From assembly GCA_035310125.1 (NCBI GenBank), contig DATGEP010000027.1, forward strand, positions 1 to 14,529: a DNA stretch of 14,529 nucleotides. The letters are read 5' to 3'. Positions within the stretch are counted from its first letter, which is position 1; the number at the start of each line of letters is the position of its first letter. The notes beneath the pieces are model-generated. The model had not been told where the DNA came from. It saw nothing but the letters and a program-made list of their open reading frames with translations, and did not search any database. A program made the position numbers and the translations under genes. This DNA comes from DATGEP01 sp035310125 (GTDB lineage Bacteria > Chloroflexota > Ktedonobacteria > Ktedonobacterales > JADMIN01). Shown here piece by piece: positions 12,735 through 14,529 of this stretch.

Positions 12735-14529
12735 ATGAATATTCCGACGCGACGCCCCAAACTCCTGATTGCTGCCCCGTTTATCGTGGCGCTGATCGCG
12801 GCGCTCTTCGCCCCAGTGTTTGTTGGTTCACCGAGCGGACGTGTCGCCCAGGCGCAGCCGTTCACCTACGCGACGATGAAACCGATCCAGAAGCGCATCC
12901 TCTCTGGCTTCCTCTCGTACGAGATGACGCGCTCACAAGTGCAAAGCACCATCACCTCCAAGGCCGACAATTTCCGCCCAACCAGCGAAGAAGGCTGCTC
13001 CCAACATCTGGGTAGCAACGTCAAGGTCAATCAGAACTGTCTCAACATCGCTGACCCCAACTTGCAGGGGCGCAGCCAGGCACAGAACGAAACCTCCATC
13101 GCGCAGGACCCGTTCAACCCCAACCATCTCGTCGCCAGCTTCAACGATTACCGGCGCGGCGACGGCAATTGCTACACCGCCTACAGCCTCGACCGCGGCC
13201 AGACATGGATTGACAGCACGCCACCCATGTCGTTCACCTCTGGCGCTGCTTTTGGCACGCCGCGTGAATACTGGGAGGCTGGCGGCGATACGTCGGTAGC
13301 GTGGGACACCAGGGGCAATGCCTACCTGAGCTGCCAGATGTTCAATCGCGGCTCTGCTGTCTCACCGAACCCGGATCAATCGAGCGGGTTCTTCGTCTTC
13401 CGCTCGACGGGCAACGACGGCGGCTCGTGGAACTTCCCCGCGCGGCCGGCGGTTCTCAACGCCGATCCGACGGGCACATCTAGCACGCTAATAGATAAGG
13501 CGCTGATGACGGTTGACAACCACGTCGGCAGCCCGTTCCGCGATCGTGTCTATGTGACGTGGACGACGTTCGCCGCCGACGGCACAGCCTACATCTTCGA
13601 GACCAGGTCGAATGATTACGGCGAGCACTTCACCGCGCCGACACTTGTCAGCAGCGACAGCGGCCTCTGCCCCAATACGTTTGGCGTTCCAACGCCCAAT
13701 GGCCGCTGCAACGAGAATCAGTTCTCACAGCCATTTGTGGGGCCGGACGGCGCGCTCTACGTCACGTGGGCTAACTACAACAACTCCCTGGCGAGCGCGA
13801 CCGACAACCACAATCAGATCCTGCTCGCCAAGTCCACCGATGGCGGCGTTACCTTCAGCGCTCCCATTCTGGTAACTAACTACTACGACCTGCCCGATTG
13901 CGCCACCTACCAGGGCGGCGCGGACTTTGGTCGCGCCTGCGTCCCTGAGAAGGGCGCCACCACGAATTCGATCTTCCGCGCTTCGAACTATCCCTCCGGC
14001 GCGGTGAATCCCCTGAATCCAGCCCAGGTCGTGGTGACAGTTGGCTCGTACATCAATGCCCACTCGAACGAGTCCAATGGGTGCATCCCCAACGGATTAG
14101 CTCCTAGCGGCAACAACGACTTCATCGGCGTGAAGACGCCCGGCGCTTGCAACAACGACATCTTGCTCAGCGTCTCCAACGACGCCGGAGTGACGTTCAC
14201 CGGCGGCGGCACTGACCCGCGTCAGTTGACGACGGTAACGCAGTCTAGCGGGCAGGCGACGAGCGATCAGTGGTGGCAATGGACCGCGTACACGGTAACT
14301 GGCGAGCTCATGGTTTCGTACTATGACCGCATGTACGGCACAGACGAAACCACCGGCTTCTCAGACTTCAGTCTCTCCGGCTCGACCGACCTCGCCACGT
14401 TCTCCACGGTGCGCGTCACCAGCAGCTCGATGGCGCCGCCCACCCAATTCAGCGGCCTGTTCTTTGGTGACTACACCGGACTGACGGCGTACACAGAGGC
14501 GCATCCGCTCTGGATGGACACGCGCAACC
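12735..14529 (+). CDS. Exported Asp-box (BNR) beta-propeller protein, partial at window edge
   Basis: The frame stays open for 598 codons to the window end. ATG 12735 is used because GGAGG (12725-12729) is five bases upstream; the in-frame ATG 12723 overlaps that site. Residues 1-37 form a signal peptide (RRPKLL, hydrophobic core about 9-30, likely cut after AQA near 40). Asp-box repeats (S-x-D-x-G-x-T-W/F) of a sialidase-like propeller are visible at about 151-158 (SLDRGQTW), 224-232, 292-299 (SNDYGEHF), 367-374 (STDGGVTF) and 481-488 (SNDAGVTF). The last visible part, FFGDYTGLTAY..HPLWMDTRN, is typical of the closing blade, so probably only a few residues are missing. It resembles exported 'exo-alpha-sialidase-like' proteins, but the sialidase Arg triad and FRIP motif were not seen. 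It is more likely a binding or other hydrolytic propeller than a true sialidase. Confidence 0.88.
   Translation, partial: MNIPTRRPKLLIAAPFIVALIAALFAPVFVGSPSGRVAQAQPFTYATMKPIQKRILSGFLSYEMTRSQVQSTITSKADNFRPTSEEGCSQHLGSNVKVNQNCLNIADPNLQGRSQAQNETSIAQDPFNPNHLVASFNDYRRGDGNCYTAYSLDRGQTWIDSTPPMSFTSGAAFGTPREYWEAGGDTSVAWDTRGNAYLSCQMFNRGSAVSPNPDQSSGFFVFRSTGNDGGSWNFPARPAVLNADPTGTSSTLIDKALMTVDNHVGSPFRDRVYVTWTTFAADGTAYIFETRSNDYGEHFTAPTLVSSDSGLCPNTFGVPTPNGRCNENQFSQPFVGPDGALYVTWANYNNSLASATDNHNQILLAKSTDGGVTFSAPILVTNYYDLPDCATYQGGADFGRACVPEKGATTNSIFRASNYPSGAVNPLNPAQVVVTVGSYINAHSNESNGCIPNGLAPSGNNDFIGVKTPGACNNDILLSVSNDAGVTFTGGGTDPRQLTTVTQSSGQATSDQWWQWTAYTVTGELMVSYYDRMYGTDETTGFSDFSLSGSTDLATFSTVRVTSSSMAPPTQFSGLFFGDYTGLTAYTEAHPLWMDTRN

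Noticed and set aside
1..14529. CRISPR array, tRNA, rRNA or complete defence system
   Set aside because: No regularly spaced repeats, cloverleaf-forming or rRNA-like stretches were seen; the only defence-related trace is the short methyltransferase-like relic.

Overview
The window is bacterial, GC-rich and of mixed gene orientation. Shine-Dalgarno-led metabolic genes sit beside large Sec-exported proteins of types I associate with Chloroflexota, especially Ktedonobacteria-like soil bacteria: an Asp-box propeller, a secreted cysteine-rich protein, and a small protein with the 'FTEEDV..YV..HPVPGG' and 'LVCYV.L.G.FTF' pattern. This placement is inference from the kinds of gene; there is no marker gene, tRNA or rRNA in the window.

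Left part (1-3525, all +): a secreted ten-cysteine protein closed by a clear hairpin terminator, then a two-helix membrane protein followed 67 bases later by an NRAMP-superfamily transporter with non-canonical metal-site residues. Middle-left (3526-6882, +): a spacer with repeats and hairpins, a dienelactone-hydrolase-like enzyme with a serine nucleophile, and a DinB-like protein 29 bases behind it. Three consecutive hairpins follow, then an M20 dipeptidase under its own recognisable promoter. Middle-right (6883-8548, +): a short relic that looks like motif I of a DNA methyltransferase, an aldolase resembling 4-hydroxy-2-oxoglutarate aldolase, and a small P-loop kinase that appears to be translated from a leaderless transcript.

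Right part (8755-11465): a catabolic or lipid cluster of a crotonase-fold protein (-), a divergent hotdog thioesterase (+) and a cytochrome P450 (-) that converges on the thioesterase. An 18-base imperfect palindrome lies in the divergent promoter region. The P450 upstream region holds direct and inverted repeats, followed by the frameshifted C-terminal relic of an IS5-type transposase and a small conserved-looking protein (-). The window ends in a near-complete exported Asp-box beta-propeller protein (12735 to the edge). It is driven by a near-consensus promoter and a leader of about 168 bases with an orphan Shine-Dalgarno sequence.

No complete defence system, CRISPR array or intact mobile element is visible. 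The most promising unexplained signals are the long propeller leader, the crotonase/thioesterase operator candidate, the leaderless kinase, the altered active sites (NRAMP, crotonase, DLH) and the ten-cysteine secreted protein.
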